DNA from: Alphaproteobacteria bacterium
GTDB lineage: Bacteria; Pseudomonadota; Alphaproteobacteria; CACIAM-22H2
DNA length: 64,000 bases
Reading direction: 5' to 3'
Assembly (NCBI GenBank): GCA_016793165.1
Contig: JAEULA010000034.1
Coordinates: 186,001-250,000 of the forward strand
The translations under genes were made by a program, and so were the position numbers. The notes under the pieces are model-generated. The model was not told where the DNA came from. It saw only the letters and a program-made list of their open reading frames with translations, and made no database searches. Below are positions 16,189 to 23,742 of this stretch, piece by piece. How positions within the stretch are numbered: position 1 is the stretch's first letter; the number at the start of each line of letters is the position of its first letter.

Positions 16189-16971
16189 ATGGACACGAGC
16201 GGCACGCCCCTGACGGTCAATCGAACGCATCTGCCCTACGAGACCGATCGCGGCACCGGCGCGCGCGCGCGTATCGGCGCCATCGTGCTCGCGACGGACC
16301 ACACCATGGAGCACGAGTGGCGCCGGATCCTCGCCCTGCCCGGCGTCGACTTCTACGTCGCGCGCATCTGGAACGACGCGCAGATCACGCCCGAGACGCT
16401 CAAGGCGCTCGGCGCGGACATCGCGCCGGCGACGCGGCTGATCCTTCCCAACGACGAACGCCTGGACTCGGTCGCCTTCGGCTGCACGTCGGGCGCGATG
16501 GTCCTCGGCGACGCGTTCGTCGAGGCCGAGGTCCACAAGCATCGCCCCGGCATCCCCGTCACCTCGCCGATGCTCGCGGGGCTGACCGCGCTGAAGGCGC
16601 TCGGTCTGAAGCGGGTCGCGCTGCTCACCCCCTACATGCAGGCGATCAACGACCTCATGCGCGCGCACATCGAGGCGCGCGGCATCTGCGTTCCGGCGAT
16701 GGGCTCGTTCAACAACCCCGACGATCTGGTCGCCTCGTCGATCTCGCCGGAGACGATCCTGCGCGAGGCGATCGAGCTCGGGCGCAGCCCCGAGGTCGAC
16801 GGGGTCTTCATCAGCTGCTCGAGCTTTCGCGCCGCCGGCATCATCGACCGCCTCGAGGCGGCCACCGGCAAGCCGGCCACCGCCTCGAACCACGCGATGG
16901 CCTGGCACGCGCTGCGGCTCGCCGGCTATCGCGATCCGGTCGAGGGATGGGGAAGGCTGTTCTCGCTCTGA
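16189..16971 (+). CDS. Asp/Glu racemase superfamily enzyme (maleate isomerase / arylmalonate decarboxylase-like)
   Basis: A 260-residue protein of the maleate cis-trans isomerase / arylmalonate decarboxylase / EutA branch. Two cysteines sit in the expected catalytic positions: C99 in FGCTSGAMV and C210 in FISCSSFRA, the pair used for racemisation or isomerisation, whereas arylmalonate decarboxylase keeps only one. The two-cysteine pattern favours a maleate-isomerase-like reaction. GGGAGG precedes the ATG at 16189. It is coupled to the upstream acyl-CoA synthetase gene. The true substrate is unknown. Confidence 0.83.
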   Translation: MDTSGTPLTVNRTHLPYETDRGTGARARIGAIVLATDHTMEHEWRRILALPGVDFYVARIWNDAQITPETLKALGADIAPATRLILPNDERLDSVAFGCTSGAMVLGDAFVEAEVHKHRPGIPVTSPMLAGLTALKALGLKRVALLTPYMQAINDLMRAHIEARGICVPAMGSFNNPDDLVASSISPETILREAIELGRSPEVDGVFISCSSFRAAGIIDRLEAATGKPATASNHAMAWHALRLAGYRDPVEGWGRLFSL

Positions 16972-17128
16972 CGGGCAACGCCGGCGTACCATCCGCACCG
17001 GCTGCGGGCGCCGGCGGCACGGGCGATCGGCGTAAGCCGCGTGGAACGGCGCACCCTGCCGAGGCATCATTGCGCCGGCACGATGCCGAGGCGCCTATTG
17101 AGGTTCGACATTCGGGAGCGAGCAGGAC

Positions 17129-17575
17129 GTGATTTCGACCACCACCACCTATGGCGCCGGGTCGGGCCTCTGGAAGCTCTGGTACTTCGTGCACGTGGCG
17201 TTGCTGCTGCCGCTGTTCTGGTTCGCCGACTATTTCCTTCACTACGAGCCGGGCGCCGGCCCCCAGGGCGGCGAGGCCGTGTTCCTGCTGATCCTTCTCC
17301 ACATGCTGGCCTTCGGTGTCGTCTCGGTGATCAACATCCTGCTGCTGGCCTTCAGGACCAACGATCCGCTCGTGCCGCGTGCCGTGCTGTGGCCGCTGTT
17401 CCTGTTCGGCGCCTGGATCGTGGGCTGCGCCCTGGTGCTCAACGGCAGCGACGTCGGCACCTCCGAGGAGACGGAGGCCCAGGACCGCTGGCTCGGCGCC
17501 GTCTGGGCTGGCGCCGGCCTGCTCCTCTACTACGTCGCGAACTTCGCGGCGCTGCGACGCATCCGGCGGGGCTGA
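17129..17575 (+). CDS. Four-helix membrane protein, unknown function
   Basis: A 148-residue hydrophobic protein with helices at about 14-34, 47-70, 80-101 and 120-140. A conserved-looking acidic loop (GSDVGTSEETEAQDRWLG) separates the last two. I do not recognise the family. It begins at a GTG with GCAGGAC just upstream. It stands alone: 157 bases follow the racemase-like gene, and the D-amino-acid dehydrogenase converges on it from the other strand, with an 18-base palindrome between. Confidence 0.75.
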   Translation: MISTTTTYGAGSGLWKLWYFVHVALLLPLFWFADYFLHYEPGAGPQGGEAVFLLILLHMLAFGVVSVINILLLAFRTNDPLVPRAVLWPLFLFGAWIVGCALVLNGSDVGTSEETEAQDRWLGAVWAGAGLLLYYVANFAALRRIRRG

Positions 17576-17580
17576 CGGCT

Positions 17581-17598
17581 GTCGGCGCGCGCGCCGAC
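17581..17598. terminator. Palindrome between convergent genes, probable terminator
   Basis: GTCGGCGCGCGCGCCGAC is a perfect 18-base palindrome (7-base stem with a CGCG loop) located 5 bases after one stop and directly before the stop of the opposing gene. There is no T-run. Confidence 0.45.
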
Positions 17599-17599
17599 G

Positions 17600-18850
17600 T
17601 CAGGCGTCGGCGAGCCGCATGCCGGTCAGATCGACACCCGGCGCGCGGCCCGCGATCAGGTCGGCGGTGACGCGCGCGGTGCCGTGGCTCATGGTCCAGC
17701 CCATGTGTCCGAGGCCGGTGTTGAACCAGAGATTCCGGTGCCGCGCCTGGCCGAGGATCGGCGTGCCCTTCGGCGTCATCGGGCGCAGGCCCGCCCAGTA
17801 GAAGGGATCGTCGAAATCGGCGCCACCCGGGAACAGGCCGCGCGCCACCGACAGCATGTGCGCGAAATCGGCCGGCCGATGGCTGGTGTCGTAGCCGGCG
17901 AATTCGGCGGTCGCGGTCAGACGCAATCGATCGCCGAGACGCGACCAAGCCACGAGGTTCTGCTCGTCGACGCCCGACAGGCGCGGCGCGCCGTTGCGTC
18001 CACCGACCTTGAGCGTCAGCGCATAGCCCTTCACCGGATAGATCGGCAGTGTCACGCCGATCCTGCGGGCCTCGATCGGCGCGTAGCAGCCGAGCGCCAT
18101 CACGTAGGCGTCCGCGACGACGTCGCCCTGGTCGGTGACGACCTTCTCGATGCGGTCGGCGCTCGCCTCGATGCGCCGGATCGTCGTGCTCCAGCGGAAC
18201 CGCACGCCGAGCCCCGCACAGATCGCCGCGAGCTTGTTGGCGAAGCCATGGCAGTCGCCCGACTCGTCGCTCGGGCTGTAGATCGCCCCGGCGAGCCTCC
18301 CCTTCACCGCATCGAGCGCGGGCTCGATCGCCGCTGCGCGCTGCGGATCGACCGCCTCGAGCTCGAGACCGAGATCGGTCAGCACCCGGGTGTTGCGCAC
18401 GCCCGCGTCGAACAGGGCCTTGTCGCGATACAGATAGACCGCGCCGCCCGTGACACGGTCGTACTCGATGCCGGTCGCGGCGACCGTCTCCTGTAGCTGC
18501 GCCTGCGAATAAAGGCACAGGCGGAGCTTGTTGCCGGTGTTGCGTGCCGCGGATGCGGCATTGCACTCCCGCAGGAAGCGCAAGGACCAAGTGTAGAGAC
18601 GCGGATCCGTCGAGAACTTGAAGCGCAGCGACGTATCGTTCCGCCACAGCGATTTCAGCAGGATCATCGGCGCGCGCGGGCTCGCCCACGTGTAGGCGTG
18701 ACCCGGCGCCACCATGCCGGCATTCGAGAAGCTGGTCTCGTTCGCCGCCAGCGGCTGGCGGTCGATCACCGTCACCTCGTGGCCGTCGCGTGCCAGCGCA
18801 TACGCCGTCGTCACCCCGGCGATGCCGGCCCCCAGAACCGCTACGCGCAC
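17600..18850 (-). CDS. dadA: D-amino-acid dehydrogenase, DadA type
   Basis: FAD flavoprotein of 416 residues that would oxidatively deaminate D-amino acids to keto acids and feed electrons to the respiratory chain. The dinucleotide motif VAVLGAGIAGVTTAYALARDG opens the protein as in E. coli DadA (432 residues). FSNAGMVAPGHAYTWASPRAP, SGDCHGFANKL, YPVKGYALTL, and the C-terminal GLRPMTPKGTPILG and NTGLGHMGWTMS blocks are DadA signatures. I chose the GTG at 18850, with GGAGGG 5 bases upstream; a GTG 30 bases earlier is in frame. No alanine racemase is nearby. Specificity within the DadA group is inferred. Confidence 0.88.
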   Translation of the reverse strand: MRVAVLGAGIAGVTTAYALARDGHEVTVIDRQPLAANETSFSNAGMVAPGHAYTWASPRAPMILLKSLWRNDTSLRFKFSTDPRLYTWSLRFLRECNAASAARNTGNKLRLCLYSQAQLQETVAATGIEYDRVTGGAVYLYRDKALFDAGVRNTRVLTDLGLELEAVDPQRAAAIEPALDAVKGRLAGAIYSPSDESGDCHGFANKLAAICAGLGVRFRWSTTIRRIEASADRIEKVVTDQGDVVADAYVMALGCYAPIEARRIGVTLPIYPVKGYALTLKVGGRNGAPRLSGVDEQNLVAWSRLGDRLRLTATAEFAGYDTSHRPADFAHMLSVARGLFPGGADFDDPFYWAGLRPMTPKGTPILGQARHRNLWFNTGLGHMGWTMSHGTARVTADLIAGRAPGVDLTGMRLADA

Positions 18851-19025
18851 CCGTCCCTCCGCCTGCTTCCCGCGGGTCACCGTACAACGACGCCCGGCCG
18901 TTCGAAACGCGGACGGCGCGGCACATCCCCTTCATTGCCGAGGCGCGGGCGCGCTCCCCCACGGGGCGATGTCCGCCGCGGCGGCTTCGCGTCTCCTCCG
19001 CGGCGCCCTGCCACCGGAGGAATCG

Positions 19026-22000
19026 ATGTCCCAACCGAGGTCCCGTCTCGCCGCCAGCGTCTCGCTCGTCGCCCTGATCGCCGCCGCGATGCCGGCGCAC
19101 GCGACGATCGTCACGACGGGAATCGCGATCAATCCCGTGAATGCCGCGGGCAACGCGACCGCCGGATTCGTCGGCATCGCGCCGAGCGGGACGGGCGCGC
19201 TCGAAGTCGCCGCCGGCAGCGTCCTGACGATGGCGCCGGGCGGCATCGACGCCGGCCAGATCAACATCGGCGGCAACCAGTCCGGCACCCCGACGACCGG
19301 GAACGGCGACGTGACGGTCCGCGGCGCCGGTTCCCGCATCGAACTCGTGGGCGTCGAATCGATCATCAATGTGGGGCGCTGGGGCGGCGGCAGCACCGCG
19401 ACGCTCAACATCGTCGAAGGCGGGGTCGTGAACATGTCCGCCGGCTTCGGCGTCCGTCTCGGGCGGGGCAACACGAATGCCGGGTTCGGCATCGACGGCG
19501 CCACGGGCATCGCGCGCGTCGACGGCGCGGGATCGATGCTGGCGATCTCCGGGGTCGACGGCAGCGGCGTCGCCGGCGGCATCGCCATCGGTCGCGACGA
19601 GGGATTCGGCCGCCTCACCATCTCGAACGGCGGCACGGTGGTCGTCGGCTCGACCTCGACGACGTCGAGCGCCTTCCTGTCGATCGGCGGACGTCCGCCG
19701 GGCTCGGACCCCGCCCTGGCCTCGAGCTCGGGATCGGACGATCTGCTGGTCACCGGCGCCGGATCGCGTCTCAGCATGACCGGCAATGGCGCCGGGATCA
19801 CCGTCGGCAATTTCGGTGCCACGAGCGTTGGCAATCTCGGCGTCGTCGCCGGCGGGCGCGTGGAGGCCATGTTCCTCAGCACGGGTGTGGGCAGCAGCAG
19901 CGCCAACGGCGCCACCGGGACGACGACGATCGACGGGCCGGGCTCGAGCGTTCATCTGATCGGCCGCGGCCGCGCAGGCGAAGCGCCGGGCGGCACCGTC
20001 GGCGACGACCTGGGGCGCGGGACGATGATCGTCCGCAACGGCGGCAACCTCGTGATCGATGCGTCCCAGGCAACGACATCGGGCGGCGGCTTCAACATCG
20101 GCCGCGACGGCGGCGTCGGCGCGCTCCTGATCGAGTCCGGCGGCGGCATGTCGATCGGGGGAAACACCGCGGGCGGCATGGGCCTCACCGCGGGCCGCGC
20201 CGGCGGCACGGGAAGCATCGAGCTGCGCAGCGGCGCGACGCTGCGCATCGACACGCCGGCGGGACCGACTGCGACCGGCTCGGGCATCACGCTGGGTCGC
20301 GACGCGGGCTCGACCGGATCGATGCGGGTCGACGCCGCGCGCGTCGAGCTCGACGTCAACCACGACCGCGCCTCCGCGTTCCGCTCGGGCTTCTTCGTCG
20401 GTCGCGGCGGCACGGGCACGCTCGACCTCGCCAACGGCGGATCGATCATCGTGGACGGCCGCGAGATCCTGAGCACGGTCGTGCAGGCCGGGGGCAACTA
20501 CAGCAGCGATCTCGCCAATCGCGTCCAGGGCGACGGCCGCATCACGGTCTCCGGTGCGGGATCGCGTCTCGAGATGCGGGGCGACGACACCAATATCGAG
20601 ATCGGCCGCTGGGGCGCGGCGAGCCGCGGCGAGCTCGTCGTCGCGAACGGCGGCGCCGTCGCCGCGAACACGCTGCGCATCGGCATGGGCCAGAGCGGCG
20701 CCGACGGCGCGACGGGCCGCGCAACGGTCGCGGGCGCCGGCTCGACCCTGGCGCTCGGCGGACGCGACATCGACGGCGACGGCGGCCAGATCTGGCTGGG
20801 ACGCGATCGCGGCAAGGGAGAGCTCGTCGTCGCCGGCGGCGCGCGAGTCACGCTCGACGCCAGCAGCGCGGCCGCATCGAGGAGCAGCTTCATCAACATC
20901 GGCGGCCGGTCTCCGTTCGTGGATTCCGTGAGCGGCCTGCCCGTGGCCGGCACGTCCGGCACGGCAAGCGTCCTGGTCACGGGCGCCGGCACGCGGATCG
21001 ACTTCCTCGGCGCGGGCGGCGCGGAAGGGGCCGGCGGCTCGATCAATGTCGGCCGCTGGGGCACGGACACCGATGCGTCGATGACGATCGCCGACCGGGC
21101 GGCGGTCACCACGACCTTCTTGTCGATCGGCCGCGGCGAGTCCGGAGCGGACGGCGCGCGCGGCTCGATGCGCATCGACGACGCCGCGCTGCGCCTGGCC
21201 GGCGCCAGCGCGGCCGGGACCGGCGCGTTCCTCAGCGTCGGGCGCGATGCCGGCGGCCGCGGATTCCTCGTCGTCGACAACGGCGGCACGGTCGCGCTCG
21301 ATCCCGCGGCGGCCACGGCGGCCGGCTCGAAGGTCGGCGTCGCGATCGCCCGCAGCGCCGGCTCGACCGGGGACGTGCTGCTCGATCACGGAGCGTCGCT
21401 GCGTGCCGCGCAGTTCCTCGGCGTCGGCGCGACCTACGCGGCGGGCGACGTCCAGGAGGGCGGCGCCGGCGTCCTGACGCTGCGCAACGGCGCGACGGCC
21501 AGCGCCCACGGCGTCCATGTCGGCGCGGCGGGACGGGTCGTCGTCTCGGCCGGCACGCTGAGCGCGAACGAGGTCGTCCTGCGCGGCAGCGCCATCGCGG
21601 GCGGATCGCAGCTGGTGCTCGACGTCGGCATCGTCAGGGCAACGACGTTCGAGGCCTTCGCCGGCGCGGGGATCACGGGGGTCGGCCTGCTCGACGTCGG
21701 AACGGTGACGCTGCATGCCGGTGCGACCCTGGGGCCCGGCTTCAGCCCGGGCATCATCCGGATTGCCGGCGATCTCGTCGCCGAAGCGGGCGCTCGATTG
21801 ATGCTGGACTTCGTCGAGGCTGCCGACGGCTCGATCGCCCGCGACGTGATCGAGGTCGCGGGGCTGCTCGACGCCCGCGCCGAGGTCGAGATCCTGCTTG
21901 GGGGCACCGCCACCTTTGCAGACGTCCTCGGCCAGTCGCTTTCGATGTTCCTCGTCGACGAGGCCGGCATCGGGCTCGGGAGCACCTATGAGGGCCGGGT

Positions 22001-22166
22001 GGTCACCGTGGTCGACACGGACGGGATCGCGCGCCGGGTCACCGTCGTCGACTCGATCCTGACCGACGGCACCCCGGCGAGCGACGTCGCCGAGCCGGGC
22101 ACCCTCGCCCTGATGCTGCTCGGCGGTAGCGCGCTGATCGCCGGGCGCGGTCGTCGACGCGAGTGA
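19026..22166 (+). CDS. Large exported T5SS/PEP-CTERM-type repeat protein
   Basis: A 1046-residue protein with a signal peptide (about 1-26, ending AHA) and some fourteen imperfect repeats of 50-70 residues. Each repeat carries G(A/P)GS near its start, a (V/I)GR(W/D) turn, then an L-x-(I/V)-x-x-G-G strand, as in the T5SS/PEP-CTERM-associated repeats that form beta-helices. After TLGPGFSPGII comes a less repetitive region. The C-terminus (about 1022-1046) has AEPGTLALMLLGG, a hydrophobic segment and GRGRRRE, the layout of a PEP-CTERM sorting tail with AEP in place of the usual PEP. There is no autotransporter barrel. It is probably exported, processed by an exosortase and surface- or matrix-bound. 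GGAGG precedes the ATG. Confidence 0.83.
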   Translation: MSQPRSRLAASVSLVALIAAAMPAHATIVTTGIAINPVNAAGNATAGFVGIAPSGTGALEVAAGSVLTMAPGGIDAGQINIGGNQSGTPTTGNGDVTVRGAGSRIELVGVESIINVGRWGGGSTATLNIVEGGVVNMSAGFGVRLGRGNTNAGFGIDGATGIARVDGAGSMLAISGVDGSGVAGGIAIGRDEGFGRLTISNGGTVVVGSTSTTSSAFLSIGGRPPGSDPALASSSGSDDLLVTGAGSRLSMTGNGAGITVGNFGATSVGNLGVVAGGRVEAMFLSTGVGSSSANGATGTTTIDGPGSSVHLIGRGRAGEAPGGTVGDDLGRGTMIVRNGGNLVIDASQATTSGGGFNIGRDGGVGALLIESGGGMSIGGNTAGGMGLTAGRAGGTGSIELRSGATLRIDTPAGPTATGSGITLGRDAGSTGSMRVDAARVELDVNHDRASAFRSGFFVGRGGTGTLDLANGGSIIVDGREILSTVVQAGGNYSSDLANRVQGDGRITVSGAGSRLEMRGDDTNIEIGRWGAASRGELVVANGGAVAANTLRIGMGQSGADGATGRATVAGAGSTLALGGRDIDGDGGQIWLGRDRGKGELVVAGGARVTLDASSAAASRSSFINIGGRSPFVDSVSGLPVAGTSGTASVLVTGAGTRIDFLGAGGAEGAGGSINVGRWGTDTDASMTIADRAAVTTTFLSIGRGESGADGARGSMRIDDAALRLAGASAAGTGAFLSVGRDAGGRGFLVVDNGGTVALDPAAATAAGSKVGVAIARSAGSTGDVLLDHGASLRAAQFLGVGATYAAGDVQEGGAGVLTLRNGATASAHGVHVGAAGRVVVSAGTLSANEVVLRGSAIAGGSQLVLDVGIVRATTFEAFAGAGITGVGLLDVGTVTLHAGATLGPGFSPGIIRIAGDLVAEAGARLMLDFVEAADGSIARDVIEVAGLLDARAEVEILLGGTATFADVLGQSLSMFLVDEAGIGLGSTYEGRVVTVVDTDGIARRVTVVDSILTDGTPASDVAEPGTLALMLLGGSALIAGRGRRRE

Positions 22167-22262
22167 CCGCGCGTCGCGCCAGGGCGAGGCGCGGCGGAAA
22201 ATACATGCCGACCCGGGGGTTCTGTTCTTAGTCTGGGCACGTCTGTCACATCGGAGCGTGCC

Positions 22263-22682
22263 ATGCCCGCCAACGTCGTCGACGCCGCCGCGATGGAGCG
22301 TCTCATCCTGTCGTCGCCTTTCCACGCCTGGCTCGGTCTCAGGCTCGTCGAGCTGGGCACCGATCACATCGCCATCGCCCTGCCCTGGCGGGAGGAGCTG
22401 ATCGCCGACCCGACCGCGCGCTACACGCATGGCGGGATCCTCGCGACGCTGATCGACCTGGCCGCAGACTATGCGGTCGCCGCGAAGCTCGGCCGCGGCG
22501 TGCCGACCATCGACATGCGCGTCGACTATCACAAGGCCGCGCTGCCCGGCGAGGAGCTGATCGGCCGCGGGCGGGTGATCAAGCTCGGCCGAACCGTCGC
22601 GACGGCGGAGGCCACCGTGAGCAAGACCGACGGGACGCTGATCGCGTCGGGGCGCGGCGTCTACCTGACGAGCGCGGGATGA
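22263..22682 (+). CDS. PaaI-type hot-dog thioesterase
   Basis: A 139-residue single hot-dog domain. The family motif is YTHGGILATLIDLAADYAV, where the HGG turn and the Asp of the following helix form the active site of PaaI/4HBT-type acyl-CoA thioesterases. VDYHKAALPGEELIGRGRVI is the second conserved strand pair. The acyl-CoA substrate cannot be told. The stop overlaps the next gene (ATGA), an SDR, so the two are translationally coupled and probably act on one metabolite. Confidence 0.87.
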   Translation: MPANVVDAAAMERLILSSPFHAWLGLRLVELGTDHIAIALPWREELIADPTARYTHGGILATLIDLAADYAVAAKLGRGVPTIDMRVDYHKAALPGEELIGRGRVIKLGRTVATAEATVSKTDGTLIASGRGVYLTSAG

Positions 22683-23467
22683 CGCCCGAGGTCGTCATCG
22701 ACTGGACGCGGCACGCCGGACTCCTTGCGGGGCGGCGTGTTCTCGTCACCGGCGCGAGCCGAGGCCTAGGCTTGGCCTTCGCGGAGGCCTGCGCGCGCGC
22801 CGGCGCGTCGCTGGCGCTCTTCGCTCGCGATCCGGCACGCCTGGCCGAGGCGGTCGCGGCGCTGCGAACGATCGCGCCGCGCGTGGAGGCCTTCGCCGTC
22901 GACCTCGCCGACGTCGCGGCCTTCAAGGCGCGCGTCGCCGAGGCGGAGCACGCATTCGGCGGCATCGACGTGCTGATCAACAACGGCGGAACGGCGCTGC
23001 GCGGCACGGTGCTCGAGCTCGATCCCGGCGCCTTCTCGCGGCTGCTCGATACCAACGTGGTCGCGCCGGCCGCCGCGGCGCAGGCGGTCGTTCCGGGCAT
23101 GCTGGCACGCGGGCACGGCCGCGTGATCAACGTAACCTCGGTTTATGCGCGGGCGCCGGTGAAGAACCTCAACGCCTATGCGGTGTCGAAGGCGGCGCTG
23201 GAGATGCTCACCCGCGGGATGGCCCTGGAATGGGCCGGCACCGGCGTGACCGCCAACGCGATCGGGCCGGTCCAGGTGCTCACCGACCTCTCGCGTCCGA
23301 GCTGGAGCGACCCGGCGCGGCGCGCCCAGGTCATGAGCCAGATCCCAGCGGGGCGCTGGGCGACCACCGCCGATCTCATCGGTCCGCTGCTGCATCTCGC
23401 CTCCGACGCCTCGGCGATGATCACGGGCCAGACGCTGTTCGTCGACGGTGGACGCTCGCTGCTCTGA
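22679..23467 (+). CDS. Short-chain dehydrogenase/reductase
   Basis: Classical SDR of 262 residues. The cofactor motif TGASRGLG is at 24-31, with the catalytic S154, Y167 and K171 (AYAVSKAAL). The usual NNAG is NNGG here. The C-terminal ITGQTLFVDGGRSLL is typical of FabG-like members. An N-terminal extension of about 18 residues (WTRHAGLLAGRR) resembles gluconate 5-dehydrogenase-like SDRs, which often begin with an F-x-L-x-G-R segment. Substrate unknown. It overlaps the thioesterase stop by 4 bases. Confidence 0.88.
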   Translation: MTPEVVIDWTRHAGLLAGRRVLVTGASRGLGLAFAEACARAGASLALFARDPARLAEAVAALRTIAPRVEAFAVDLADVAAFKARVAEAEHAFGGIDVLINNGGTALRGTVLELDPGAFSRLLDTNVVAPAAAAQAVVPGMLARGHGRVINVTSVYARAPVKNLNAYAVSKAALEMLTRGMALEWAGTGVTANAIGPVQVLTDLSRPSWSDPARRAQVMSQIPAGRWATTADLIGPLLHLASDASAMITGQTLFVDGGRSLL

Positions 23468-23652
23468 CGCGCGGCCTCGAGGCGCGAGCATCCGCACCGT
23501 CACGCGCCGGATCGACGACGCCTCGCCGCGGCGCGGTCGAGGACGCCATGCCGGTGCGGCGACGGACGCCGACGGTCCGATGTCGCGGTCGGTAATCGGC
23601 TCGCTAGGGCGAAGACGCCGTCGCCCCACCCGGGAAGCGCCCGAGATCCAGT

Positions 23653-23675
23653 AGGGTTAAGCGCGCTTTAACCCT
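23653..23675. promoter_or_regulatory. Inverted repeat upstream of the TonB receptor gene
   Basis: AGGGTTAA (23653-23660) and TTAACCCT (23668-23675) are perfect 8-base arms around GCGCGCT, 67 bases before the receptor ATG and 185 bases after the SDR stop. The AT-rich arms contrast with the flanks. It may be an operator for the receptor operon or a terminator for the preceding pair. Confidence 0.5.
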
Positions 23676-23742
23676 GCCGGCCGATAACGCGGAGGCGGCA
23701 CCTCGCGCCGCGATCCCGCCTCGCCGTAAGTCCGGACTTTCG

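Noticed and set aside
17439..22532. A 1697-codon open frame on the reverse strand
   Set aside because: It lies antisense to the repeat protein and partly out of frame with dadA; composition is Arg/Ala/Asp-rich shadow of GC-rich codons with no domain.
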